Source of the DNA: Thamnaconus septentrionalis
Taxonomy: Eukaryota; Chordata; Actinopteri; Tetraodontiformes; Monacanthidae
Reading direction: 5' to 3'
Assembly: GCA_009823395.1 (NCBI GenBank)
Contig: CM020509.1
Location: 11,087,001 to 11,151,000, forward strand
Length of the DNA stretch: 64,000 nucleotides
Below are positions 52,191-64,000 of this stretch, piece after piece (the first letter of the stretch is position 1; each line of letters begins with the position of its first letter). Below the pieces are notes generated by a model. The model was given only the letters and a program-made list of their open reading frames with translations, had not been told where the DNA came from and made no database searches. The position numbers were made by a program, and so were the translations under genes.

Positions 52191-53127
52191 CGTCTCGACT
52201 GTGTGCGCCATCCAGCAACACATAATTTATGTGTGTGCAGATGTGTCCGTGTACACAGTATTTTTCAAGTTTGGAATACAGGAAGGTGAACAAGTCCAGT
52301 CAACAAGCACACCAATCCAAACAAATATATAACAGGGTTATGAGAGCCGTCTAGACTGGTCGGGTCTGGCTTGCTTGATATGAAAACACTGAAAGGAACT
52401 CTTATTAAATGGTACGAGACAATCACCATCAAAGTCCGCTCTGGATGTGTCTTGTTGGGGATTTCTTTATAAATTCTTGTAAAGGAGGTGGGACAGATGC
52501 ATGGAAGATATTGTATACCAAAGATATAATCTCCATATTTCATGATATTCATCATACAGTCGTCAGGTCATGTTTCTAACAGACATTATTCATCGCTGCT
52601 TTTCATCCACAGCAATGGCAACCATCACTTCTTGAGTCAACGCTTTGTAAACCAGTATAGGATATACAACTATTGTATAAGCATCAAGTCCATGGGTCAA
52701 CGATCAATATGTCGAAGGCACCGCCAGTTCAGTGAAGTGAAAGGACGGGGGAGGCCGGGGCGCTTTTTCAGCCTGGATGACGAATGAATTAATGGACATA
52801 ATGGCTTTTCAGTTTCTTATTCTGGAAGAATGATGCAACCGTCAGCAACGAAGCAGTCTGCACACATAGCCAGTGTGGCTCCGTCACCACCATCAATAAG
52901 TGAAACCGGGAGGTAAAACCACTTTCACATGCAGAAATAGGCCCCAAATGTGGCAATTTGACTGCTCGTAGATTTAAACTTGGACAGAATGTGGTTCATT
53001 TTAATTGAAACACTGAACGTTCTCTCTTCAAACTGCCTCGACTCTGCAGCGCCAATGGAAACTGGCTCCTGTGTTTTGTTTTCGTGTGACATGGCTTGTC
53101 TTGAGGGGGTTTGGGTCTTGTGTGCAC

Positions 53128-53160
53128 CTCAATGTGTGTATGTGTGTGTGTGTGTGTGCA
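53128..53160. repeat. (GT)n microsatellite
   Basis: TGTG units with one TATG interruption. Confidence 0.9.
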
Positions 53161-56100
53161 CGCGCGCCCTCCTACCATTTTTATGTGCACTTGAGAACAG
53201 TGCTAATTGGGAAAAAGCAGAATTTATGGGATTTTGCCACATTACTGTAGGGCTCTATGAAATCTGTCTTTCTGTTGTGTTCCATTTTTTTCTTTCCCAC
53301 TTTAATTTAATGGAATTCTGTGTTGTTGCTTTAACCTTTTGTGTCAATTTGTTTTCGAGAGCCCAGAGTTTTCTTTGTTTTTCATGTTTTCACTTTCGAC
53401 CATGAGTGGTCTTTATGCACGTCCACATTCCCAATAGATATCACGTTGCAAAACAGCTTCTAACCCAAGGCACAGAACAGCTCGGCTGTGTATTTTCCAG
53501 GTGGGTTTTTCTCAGGTAACAGAGTTTCGCAGCTTTACTGGTGCATTTGGGGGCTGCCTGGGCGACGGCTCTGTTTCTGTCTCTGTTCCACGTTGTTTGG
53601 GGGAGGGACGGCTGATCCCACTTTCAACCTTCTCCTTAAAAATCCCCCAAAATGAAGATTTTATCAACTTCATTTCTAAAAGATGACATTTGGCATCTGT
53701 CAATGGGGCCCCTGTTATGGGGAACATTCTCTGATTGCCTAAATTATGTGGAATTTGGCCTCCCACGGCACCCATCAACAGCGCAGCTCCTTCCTCTGCA
53801 TAAACAGCACGTCTTCAGCAGACAAACATCAATCTCAGCCTTAATTTGAATCCACTGTATCCACTGGCTGTTATAAAATTTTGGGTTCTTTAACAACCAG
53901 TCCTAGTAAGAAATCTGACTTTCTTTTCCTCCACAGCTAAAGGCGGCGGAGTTCATGGCTGTTCCTGAGTTCACAGACAGACTTCTGAAGAGAGACAGAC
54001 AGGACTGGAATGGCAGTGTTGATACTATGCGGCGGAGGCATTGTCAGAAGGCGGCTTGTGGGTAAACATGCCAGACAAGGTGTGGCCTGACAGGCAGCCG
54101 TGTTTACTATATTTACCTGTCTGCCTTTCACCCATCCACAGCGGCGGCAGCAGACGGCCCCGTCCCCGTCTTCGCGACTCTTTCTGGACCACCCCCTTCG
54201 CCAGAACCTGCCTTTACCTCTGCTGTGAGTTCAGCCTCCCACTGTGCAAATCATTCATGCTGATCTCGCTCCACGCCACGCGCTAAAGTCTACCAATCGG
54301 CTCCGCTCGCGTTCCAACCCAGACGCTTGGAAAATCTCACAGCTTGTGCGAAAGCACGCCGGCGCGACGAGGCGAGCATATAAAGAAGGTGTTTTAGCCA
54401 AATCCTGGAAATAATGAAGACTGCCAGGAGTTTGCAAAGTTTGGATCCTGATTATAGATTTCTTAATGGTAGGTTTTACTTTTAAAACAAATGGGAGATG
54501 ATATCACTCTAATGACAAATAGTAGCAATTTTCTGCGCCTGCTGATGACAGAAGGTTTTTCTTCTTCTGTTTTTTTTTTTTTTTTTGCCGCACTGCTTAT
54601 TTGGGAGAACTGTTTGTCATCCTGACCCAGACTACAGTTGATTCCCGCAGGTTTATTTAATCAGAACTCATTCAGGGAGCCTATTTTCTTTAATACACAG
54701 TGAGAGCAAATCACAAAGAGAATATTGAACTGTTTAGTGGATGTAATTTGGGCTATGATGGGTTTTTGATCCTTTCAGTCCGACTGTGGTGGCTGCTCCG
54801 CATAAAACTGCCACCTACCAGTGGCGTCCTTGCTCAGATGTTTTCCCACAGTGTTCTGAAATGAAAACTTTGGAGCCTTACCCTTTCTGACCGCATCAGT
54901 GTCCTGCAACCCCTCATTGACTCAGTAAGCTCTTGGCTAGTGCACATGTACAATTGCTAAGGGTTCTCGCAAATTATCCTCTTCCAGTTTGGATGGTAAA
55001 AGTGCTTTTAGTGGCGCATTGTCGCTGTTACGCAGCTCTGACGGGGATGTTTACGACATTTTCTAAATAAAAGGAAAGACAATCAACAAACTTCACTTGA
55101 TTTTCCAGATACAGATAAAACACTTTTCAACTATTCTGAAATGCACAACTGACACACCTTTGCAGTACAATTACTGAAAAGTGCTGAAGTTGTCACTCAC
55201 TGCTTGATCTGTTTCATGTGGGATTCTCATATTTCCCCTCTGAGAGGTTATTATCTTATTACTTATTACTTTCAGCTTCCTGCAGCGTTTTGTCTTCGAA
55301 CCTTTTAGGGGAGAAGAGACAAACTGAGAACCTTGAGGCCAAATAGCAGTCAAAGAAATATGTTCCGGCCGTCGATTAAGACAGATGTAAAAAACAGATT
55401 TCTGAGCGCTCAAGACGTTTGCTCGTGTTGACGAATCCTATGACTCGGCAGAACTAACATTTTAGCTTTTTAACATGAAGCACGTAGGTGGCAAGTGTTG
55501 TAGTCCATGTAGTGCAGCTAAAAAGCATAATGCAGCATTACAGTCACCCAATAAAACTTACATCATTTCAGCTCAACATTTATAAACAGGCAGTTGCTGA
55601 CAAAAAACTAATTAACAATGAAGTGTAAATAATGAATGTTTCCTGAGATTTCATTTCATCCAGCTCTACTAAAGTCTGGGCTTGTTCTTTAGCGTGCTTA
55701 GCGAGTGTTTGACATTTATGTTGAAGCTATCAACTATCTGAAACCTTTAATGTCAACATAAAGTTCAATAACTTGATGGCACATTACACATCCAGCGAGA
55801 AGAGCACATCGACTGGCACCAAGGCAGGAGTATTAAAACAAGCGGTGCAGTGAGTGTGTGTGCAAAGGGACGCACAACAGTGTCAGTATGACTTTGCAGA
55901 AATAGAAAACCAACACATCAAGAGTCATAATAATGGTTCAGTGCACTGTTTCCACAACTTTCCAACCTGAAATTCCAACTCCTTGATCATGTGATCAGTT
56001 GTGAGTTCAAACAATTTGAATCGCGACATATGACAGAAGGCACCGAAAGTGCACATGCAACTGGAGACCTGGCCTCACTACTGTGCTCCAGAGGCCCAGA

Positions 56101-57142
56101 CAGGCTAAACCACATATCAAATTATCAACAAGGGCCCAGCACTCAACAATAAAGGCGTGTGAAGAGCTTCACTGACTCGCATGACAAATCAGTGAAGCCA
56201 CCAAACAGAGTGTCTGGAGGAAATGCTCCGTCCCTATTTTTTCCCCTCTCCCAGCCTGTAGCCCACAGCTCTACTGGGACTTATTGTTTGACGGCAGTCT
56301 GTCTGTGTGCTGCAGCAACGTGGAGCAATTGGGAAAACCATTCATTGCACATCGCGAGTGGGGGAAAATACACCTTTGTTCATCCCAGAAAAGAAGTATT
56401 TTCAGGAGTGTGCCAAAACTGCTGGAGAACATGCCGGTGTTATTAATATTCTGTGCCTGTACGACTTCTCTACCACTGCGGTGTGCTGCTCAATACACCT
56501 CCCTGCGCCACCGTGATCATTTCACATGACTCACATTTCAGTAATTTAGAATAATTTATGAGCTTCCTGATAACTCAGAAAGAAAGCGGTGAAATTTTAT
56601 GCTGCACCGTGAAGATTTTCATTCACTTTGATCTGGCAAATGACAGAAAGCAGCGGTGGCAAATGTGAAAGGTAGAGTTTGCTCTGTGTATAAATTAGTT
56701 TTATATTGATGTGACAGAACACCAAAGGCTGGGAATATAAAGATATTTTAAATAAAAGAGGACATCCTCCAGGCAATGCTATCCCCCATTACAAAATCAA
56801 TGTTTTTCGTCCAATCAATGACGAAAGTGGGGCACCAGGTTGGCTGCGGGGACATCGCTTGGTGAGTTTTCCATTCGTCTCTTCGTCTCGCCACTTTAAA
56901 GCTGATATTCATCAGGAACACAGTCAAGATTTTTGCTCTCTTTCATTCTATACAGAGACCGTTCAGGCTGCTTCCAATGCAGAATGAGATGGTGGAGTGA
57001 GCCACTTACGACTGGCACCTTCATTCTTATGCAGCTGTAAGACTGTGATGGGTCGTCTCTGGGGCCATGTGATGCCAGTTTAAGTGGGGCTGATAGATTT
57101 TTGTGCAGCCTTGGAAATCGCAACAATCTTAAAATAATGGCC

Positions 57143-57182
57143 TATTTTTGACAGAAAATATAATTATTTTCTGTCAAAAATA
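57143..57182. repeat. perfect 18-bp inverted repeat with 4-nt loop
   Basis: The arm at 57143-57160 (TATTTTTGACAGAAAATA) is the exact reverse complement of 57165-57182, separated by TAAT. Pairing ends at the next base on each side. It is AT-rich, is not a run of simple repeat and lies in unique sequence. It may be a MITE end-to-end remnant or a cruciform-forming site. Confidence 0.95.
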
Positions 57183-58196
57183 TTATTTTCATTTTGCTTA
57201 GTTTTTGGCATTTTTGGAAAGATTTGAAGAAGAGGCTGAAGGTATAGTAAGGATATGTTGTGAATCATATTTTTGCCGTCAAATAAAACAAGGTTGATGA
57301 CCCATCGGTGACTGGATCGCTTGGTTTATGTCAACGGGGTCTTTAATGTTTTTGGAGCTGTAGAAAAAGAAAATGTTTCATCCTTGATACATTACCAAGG
57401 AAATAACAGAATCTTCAAGAGGATTGTTGTACTATAGCAACATATGGTTGGCACTCCAGGGGTAATTTAGAGCTTTCATGATTGGCTAAACAACTTGAAC
57501 AAAAAAGTGAAGCAAGCCTTGCACTGTGCCGCCTGTTCTCCGATGGCATCTACTCACCACTGCATTCGAGGCAAAAAAATGTCGTCTCGGTGAAAAACCA
57601 TTTGAGAGTTTCTGCAGTTGACTTGACGCCAAAATTCAAATACTCCAAATTCAAAACGTTACTGTGAGGGCAAAGCGCCTTTCGAGCCTTGTCTATCACG
57701 AACTTTGAAAAACGACTCGTTGAACGTGTAGTGGTGGTTTTGTCGTTGCCAAGGTTGCCCTAAACCGAGCTGCTGGTACAATCTTCTGGAGCCACTACAT
57801 CATCTGAGGTGATTTTATGTATTCCTGGAAATATTAAAATTCCAGATCCACTTTCAGAAAGAGCCATTCCACTTCTGCTCACCCTTAAAGACCTTTAACA
57901 CGATTTTGTCATAATTACACGGCTTATCTACAAGTTACGCATCACAGCTATAATGACGTTTAGATAATGGCGGAACATTATAGAACTCAGATGTTATTAG
58001 GGGCTTTAGGGCAAGTCATTAGGATTAGCAGACTAACCATGGAAAACTCATCAAAAACACTTCACTTTCTGATAATGACTTAGAAATAAGAACATGCAAG
58101 TCAATATTTAGCCAATAGTTTAGCTTATAATGCACTTCCTTAATGGCTGATTCAATATACTGCGGAGCATTGTCATTCAAACACAAAATCATTATG

Positions 58197-58250
58197 AATC
58201 TGTATGTGTGTATATATGTATGTGTGTATGTATGTATGTATGTATATTTT
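58197..58250. repeat. TATG/TG compound microsatellite
   Basis: Alternating TGTATG, TATA and TATG units. Confidence 0.9.
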
Positions 58251-61200
58251 AGCATTCAGCCGGACGATGGAAGGAAGACAATAGCTTACCAGTGATGTCT
58301 TTTATTGTTGAACTCCGGTTACTGTAGGCCGTAACCACACCCATGATAAGAAAAACAAACACACACTCTTCTTCACCTTCTCACCTCTGTCCTGCCACTC
58401 TGTTCTCCCCTCTCAGCCATTCTCATGCCTGGCCCAACTCTCAAGGTTCATTCAGGTAACGTAACAGGTAGGAAGTTACAGAACATCTGTTCTTAACAGC
58501 ATCCAACATCAATATAACAGCAGAGCTAAGAGAGAGAGAGCGAGACAGAGCAGATTAGGTTTTTAACGAAACAATTCTTAAGACTTAGCCTTGAGTTGAA
58601 TTGGAGCGTGAGACGACTGTGTTATGATATGCCACTATATAAAGAGCAGTTATAGATGTGAAAGAATAAAACTGCCCAGTCACAGTGTGCACTTTAAGGG
58701 CCGGCCTTTCCAGATTAACGTTGCATTCTAGGACATTTAAAAGGAACCTGGAGGACGACATATCGTGTTTCCATACTTGTCACATTTGTGTCTTTCTGCT
58801 TGGCTAAGTGCCCGACTTGTGAACATTCAGCTCACTGTCAGCTGTCACAGCCAGTTAAATCGTCGGAGTCCTTTCTTTCCCCTCTCAGCCTCCTCTCCTG
58901 CGACACAAGCAGGCCTGCTCTCCGATGAAAGCGGCGCCCCCATTTCAACACACTGTATCAGCGTTAGCTCGTGAACGTGTCGCTTTCAACGACGGCCTGC
59001 CTCTGACGTTTACAGTTACGGGCAGCCAATTGCATCCCTCGCTGCTACCTGCGGCTATCATGCAGCCATTTGTGTTGTTTTTCCTCAGAGTGACCTATTG
59101 AACTGCAAGTGATTAAAGTGGCCTGCTGGGGCAGTGTAGGAAGGAAACAGTCCAAAAATATCAAACCCATCTGCAGCTGTGAAACACACTGTACACTGAC
59201 AGCATCCACAATACTTACTGCTCATTTTTTTCATTGCAGTTTTCATATATTGGATTCCTTTCAACCCATTACATAAGAGTAAAAAAAAGTTAGAATTACA
59301 TTTGCGACTTTAATTTTAAAATTAAAATTTTAATATTTGTGGTAGCACTTGATTTTTAATTGATTCTGTTACTGAGAAAAATAAAGCAGCTGAGCAGTGT
59401 ATTCTTGTTAACCTTTTGAGACAGCTGGACTGTAGGGATTAGGTCTGAATTATTTAGGATCCATTTTGAAAATATCCAATCTCAATCAGGAGAAAGCAGA
59501 CAGAAAAACAGGGAAAGACATGATGCTGCATGACAAAAAAAATGCAAGTAAGAAAATAAAATAGCAGTAACTTTACCAATCTGAGAAAATAATAACCATG
59601 AAGGCTTTTCTAAACTTCTGACGGGTTTGGCAAGCGTTTAGTTTAACTAACCAGAGGGTATTGCAATTTGCTGCAAGGTGATGATGACATGTCGAGTGCT
59701 GCCCTCTGCACAATTATAGGAAGCCTCGAGCATGACATTCTTGTAATACTTGTAATAAAAAAAGAACATTTATTTATCTTGATCATGAAAAATGTAAATC
59801 CATTTTTTTTTTACTATTGATATATATACATATAATTGTCATAAAGAGAAAGAAGACAGAGAGAGACATTTAAAATATTTAGCATGTACGGCCTTTAAGA
59901 CTCTCCAGTTCAGAGCACTGCTCAGCGCTGCCAAAATAAAGTTATCTGAATAATTATGCAAAACTTTAACCTCCTAGTCGGTGGCGACCACTGCTGTCAG
60001 AGAGGATTACAGACGTCAGGCGCCGGCTTCCTCACCTTATCTCTGTCAGAGTGGATCAATAGGAGCCTCCTGCTAAACACTCATAATTTCATTTTCCCGA
60101 CTGCAAAGACCTTATCGTCGGGCCCCTGGGGCTGCCTGCTTAAAGGCAGAGACTGTGTTTGTTATTGCAACCTCGGTGACACCTTTCACCTGCTTGAATA
60201 GCTCGACTGACAGTAAATACGAGCTGTTCTCAGGATATTGAATGGCATGAAAGGGAGGCAGCGCTTTCGGACGTGTTGGATGACAGACGGCAGGAGGGGA
60301 GGAGGGGCTCAGCGTGACAGAGGCACACAACTCTGATCGTAACAGGCCCACGGCCGAAAATGTGTATTTTACTAAATTGCGTGATCCAGGGTGCACCTGC
60401 CGCCCAGTGCAAAACCGGTATAATAAAGAGAGCGACAGATTACGCGTGGTGCATCAGATGAGATGAGATAATTAGATCTGGCACTATAACGTTGGAGTTA
60501 AAACCTTGCAGGTGCAGAGAGGATGGCAGTGTGTGTCCCTGCTGCCGCCACTGCTGCACCAAAATGCAGCCAGTGGAAGTGGGAAAGACGTGAGCCTGAG
60601 AGGGCGACATGAAAAGCATAAAGCACGGGGACGGCGCTGAGAGAAAATATGGGTCAGGCGGAGAATGACGGAGAGAGACTCGGTGTGAATCACAATGTGT
60701 AAACATGTACGGGGCCCTGATCTAATTATCTCTAGTCCTCCTGGGCCTGTGATCACATACTTGATTAAAGAAAGAGATAAAAGTAAAAGAGAGAGAGAGA
60801 TATAGTGTGGAGGGTTCTGAAAAAGGAGAAGAAAGGACTGGGTATGACATAGAAGCCTCGCTGTCTGGAGCGCTGAATAAAGGGGATTTAAACAAGAGAC
60901 TGACTGACATTCCAGCAAAGACGAGATGTGAACACACTTGGTGTATTAAATACTGCAGTGTGCTTCAGAAGAAACTTCAACTTATCTCCTCACAAGGATG
61001 TAAAATATAAAAATCTTGGTATGATAACACCCTGGTCTTCAGGCCATAGTACAATATTTATTGCTGTTTTTGCATTAATGCAGATTTTATTGAACGACTT
61101 AACTGTGGGTATCTGCAGGGCTTTTGCAGGTATTTCGCTGGAGATATACGTGGGTGTTCATATTGTTGATATTTACTTGTTTTTTTATGTGTATATGAGA

Positions 61201-61481
61201 AGATGATGTCAAGATTGTCAAAAAATCTCACGCAGCGGCCATTTAAACTAACCAGCGCCCCCACCTTGATAGAGCTCTTGACAAAAAAAGCACAATTCCA
61301 ACTGTTCCCTTCCTGGGTTTTTTTTTTTTTTTTGTCCATTCAACTCAGTTCTTTTAAATGAATAAGCGGGATTATCACACATCTATCGTTTGAGATCAAA
61401 GCGATACCAACCTGCTGAATGTCAAGTGTGGACTGATTTGATGTTGAGTTGGAGAAGAGGCCAATGATTCCACAGCAGCAA

Positions 61482-61503
61482 CACCAGCAGCAGCAGCAGC
61501 AGT
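61482..61503. repeat. CAG trinucleotide runs
   Basis: CAG units followed by AGT-rich units. No coding frame with family similarity was found around them. Confidence 0.8.
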
Positions 61504-61737
61504 GAAAGCAGTAGTAGTAAGAGCAGTAGTAAAAGGATCCCTTACGCTGAATTAAGCAGCTAAAAACCCACAAAATCTCTCCTCTTAATATATTATTCAT
61601 GCTCGGCACCGATAGCATGTCCTAGTTACTTTTTAAATTGCGTAATTCTTGGTTGCGCTCCAAATGACCTCATGACTTTTTAAAGAGACATCAGATAACT
61701 TCAGGATTTGAGGCCACATTTTTGGACAATTAAATGT

Positions 61738-61741
<4 letters not shown>

Positions 61742-61776
<35 letters not shown>

Positions 61777-61790
61777 GTGTGTGTCGTGTG
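61742..61790. repeat. (GT)n microsatellite with GTGTGTC variants
   Basis: A pure GT array of 34 bases followed by two C-interrupted units. Confidence 0.97.
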
Positions 61791-63039
61791 CATGGCAGTG
61801 CATGATAAGCCAATAATAATCCTATTTGATCTCTCGCTGTCATTATTGCTGTTACAAATGAGTGCATGAACAAACGTTGTGGAGCTGCACGAAGAAAGCA
61901 CACGGCATCAAATCAAGACAACGTGTACGATCGTCAGAAACATGAAATGTGCCGTTTGCAGGAAAGAAGCCGTTGAGCCCGTTTGCTAAAATGATTGTTA
62001 AAACGGCTGTGCCATGACTGTGAAAACGTGGCCCAGCTTAGGCAGTCCTCTGTTCTTCCCCTGGCAGCCGGAACACTAATCTGGAACTGTTTGCTCACAT
62101 GTTGTCTGACGGGCTCGCCGTGAAATCCTGCGAGTCCTAGTGGGGCCCTGTGAATGCACCGCACCGCGGGATTGCCGCCTTCACTCGCAGCAGCACGTTC
62201 TTTGTCGCACGGCATTAGAAGAGGGAGGGGGTCTCGCAACAAATATGAGTGCGACAATGAAAAACGAAAAAGTTCTGGTTGTGCCGAGACAGGCTAAAAC
62301 AGGATATTAGCTTCGGCAAACGTGCCACGCGGAGATACGGCTGGAATGAGGCGAGACGTGGGAGGCAGATGGATACGAGCAAATGCGGAATCTGTTTCAT
62401 TATCTCGAGCACGCTGGCCCTGTAAACACATAGTTGTAGATGCTGTTGATTTCTCTGTAAGCTGGAAAGAAGCTGTTGCTGCACCGGAGTTTGTTTGAAA
62501 TGAATAGCTTTGGACCAGGCCAACATTTCAAGCTCCATTTCCCTGGGTAAACACACCAATGAATGAAAATTGACTAAATATGAAATCAAGTGCTCCCCGT
62601 TGCAGCCAGGGCTGACAAAACCATGGCATTTTACACCAAACATCATTTTCTGTACAGTCTGTGTGCAGAATTTAAAAAGGACTCAAGATGGGTTTCGTTA
62701 AAGTCCTATCACAATAACTGCAGTCGGATTTAATTAATGAACACATTGTGCCGCCACTCCTGGCCTGCTTTTGTCTTAAAGTTAATTACTTCTCTACCAA
62801 ATGCCAACCTCGACAATCGTGGATGGCAGACAGAGTAGGAAATGTTTCAAGTCTCAAGTCTCCCAAAACTGTCCTCTGAATCACGTTCGTTGGAATATGA
62901 CCAGACCAGCTTCCTATGGGTAGAAAGAGTTGATAGTCAAGGCAGAGGCAAAAAATTGGATGCGACCATTGTTGGAGATGCTGGCGCTGTGTGAAGTAGT
63001 GTCTGCGCTCGGAAACCACAGTGGATGAGGAACAGCAAA

Positions 63040-63195
63040 CACCAGCATACCAAGGGTGGGAGACCCCAAGGTTGTATGCTCGGCCCTCTGTTCTTCAATT
63101 TGAGCACGAACAACAGTGCTTCTGCCTTGAGGACCAACAACTTCACAAGATTCACTGATGACACATCTGTGGTGCTGCAGAGGGAGACCGAGTAA
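63040..63195 (+). pseudogene. LINE reverse transcriptase fragment
   Basis: One frame from 63064 reads PQGCMLGPLFFNLST and, after a short spacer, NNFTRFTDDTSVV. These correspond to the conserved PQG-C-LSP-LF and FADD blocks of LINE reverse transcriptases of the jockey/CR1/L2/Rex1 kind. The alanine of FADD is threonine here, but the two catalytic aspartates remain. The frame stops at a TAA near 63193-63195, and no endonuclease or upstream fingers region was recognised, so this is a dead fragment. No retained function is implied. Confidence 0.75.
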
Positions 63196-64000
63196 CAGAG
63201 TCTATAGATCCAGTCAGTCTAGTCCCAGTAGGAAGAATCAGACTCTTACCAGTTAGCTTCACTAGCAATAAAGACACACAGAAGTCCAGCCTGTCATGAG
63301 CGCTCCTCGTTATAAAAGCCGTCTATGGGCTCTTTCCCAGGTGGACTGTAAAACATATTCCATTAATATTGATATAAAACTTTCCACAGGGTGACTTTTT
63401 TCCCCCACTACACCTATATGCGTTAAAATGCACACCTCAACCCGCTACGGCTCCTGATAATTCTCTCATTCAGCAGTGCGGTTGATGGCTCGCCGCCCAT
63501 CGCTCGCTACCTCTTCCTCCACCTTCTCAGGTCCTCCTAATTCCCCTGCCCCTAATTCCCCCTTTCAGTCTGCTCCCCTTCTCATCAGTCAGAGCGGCGG
63601 CAGATCTCTTTATCAAGACCACGTCAGGCACCTGTCAGAGTCTGGCCAGGATCTCAGGGTGACTGATTTTTTTCACCCTCGCTGCGACTTTTATAATGAC
63701 CAACTGTCAGTTGTTTTCCAGTCCAGACTGCCCCACATCAGTATTTCCTGTCACCGCGGCGTCCAGAGGATAAATCTCACGGCTCAGACCTACAGTTCAT
63801 TATCCGACTCGTCTCAACATCAAATTTATGTCATCACTGCCGGCCGGCCATTCCCAATCCCAGAGTAGATTGCTATCTCTGATATGGATCCTGGCAGCAA
63901 TATCATTTTTTCCCCACTCTATAAGTTTGAAATTATTTCAGGGCAATATAAATGTATATTTTTTTTCTGGGACAGGTTCATTGTGTAATGTGTTATGATT

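Larger units (their letters stand above)
51305..64000. other. apparent intergenic region upstream of mid2
   Basis: No exon or RNA gene was recognised on either strand. Contents are (GA)30 and (CTC)10 at 51541-51660, an RTE-like tail (52018-52190), (GT)n at 53128-53160, a perfect hairpin (57143-57182), a TATG/TG repeat (58197-58250), CAG runs (61482-61503), (GT)n at 61742-61790 and a reverse transcriptase fragment (63040-63195). About 60000-60720 and 63470-63960 are complex and repeat-free. Unique AT-rich DNA fills the rest. Confidence 0.6.

Noticed and set aside
52542..52787. 81-codon ORF with an AT-hook-like RGRPGR near its end
   Set aside because: A single short basic motif is not enough, there is no upstream similarity, and there are no splice or start features.

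Overview
The window is vertebrate nuclear DNA, almost certainly from a teleost fish (probably a spiny-rayed one). The reasons are a very low coding fraction, long introns with GT/AG boundaries, dense (CA)n, (GA)n and tetranucleotide microsatellites, decayed fish-type Tc1/mariner copies, an L2-type retrotransposon tail and an RTE-like tail. I see no bacterial operons, CRISPR arrays or viral genes.

Only one gene is recognised with confidence: the 5' part of mid2 (Midline 2, TRIM1, a RING/B-box E3 ubiquitin ligase), read leftwards on the minus strand. Its first coding exon (coding 32894 to 32017, exon start 32950) encodes the RING finger and both B-boxes. Its second coding exon (6335 to 6240, exactly 96 nt, phase 0 at both ends) encodes the start of the coiled coil. 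A 25.7 kb intron separates them. The remaining exons (rest of the coiled coil, COS box, fibronectin type III, PRY-SPRY) were not found in 1-6239 and should lie left of the window. MID2 is preferred over its paralogue MID1 on diagnostic residues in both exons.

Two features of the first coding exon stand out. The linker between RING and B-box1 is about 73 residues longer than in the human family members, with Gly/Ala/Ser-rich and His/Asn-rich stretches encoded by GGC/GCG repeats. Within that GC-rich repeat the sequence as given is out of frame by one base, so it would stop after about 134 residues. Restoring one base gives exactly 293 codons that end in phase 0 at the donor, so a sequence or assembly error is the likeliest explanation. 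The 5'UTR part of this exon carries an 8-codon upstream ORF whose stop lies 2 nt before the main ATG.

Layout: 1-6239, part of the intron after exon 2, with a MITE-like element and a Tc1 relic; 6240-6335, exon 2; 6336-32016, the large intron, with an L2-tail insertion in a perfect 19-bp target duplication, a second Tc1 relic and many simple repeats; 32017-32950, first coding exon; 32951 to about 51300, a probable 5'UTR intron; about 50930-51520, a CpG-rich block flanked by (GA)30 and (CTC)10 that is the best candidate for the mid2 promoter and first non-coding exon; 51600-64000, apparently intergenic DNA with retrotransposon remnants, including a reverse-transcriptase fragment near 63.1 kb. 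Several complex, repeat-free intervals look like conserved non-coding elements, but this cannot be shown without an alignment.
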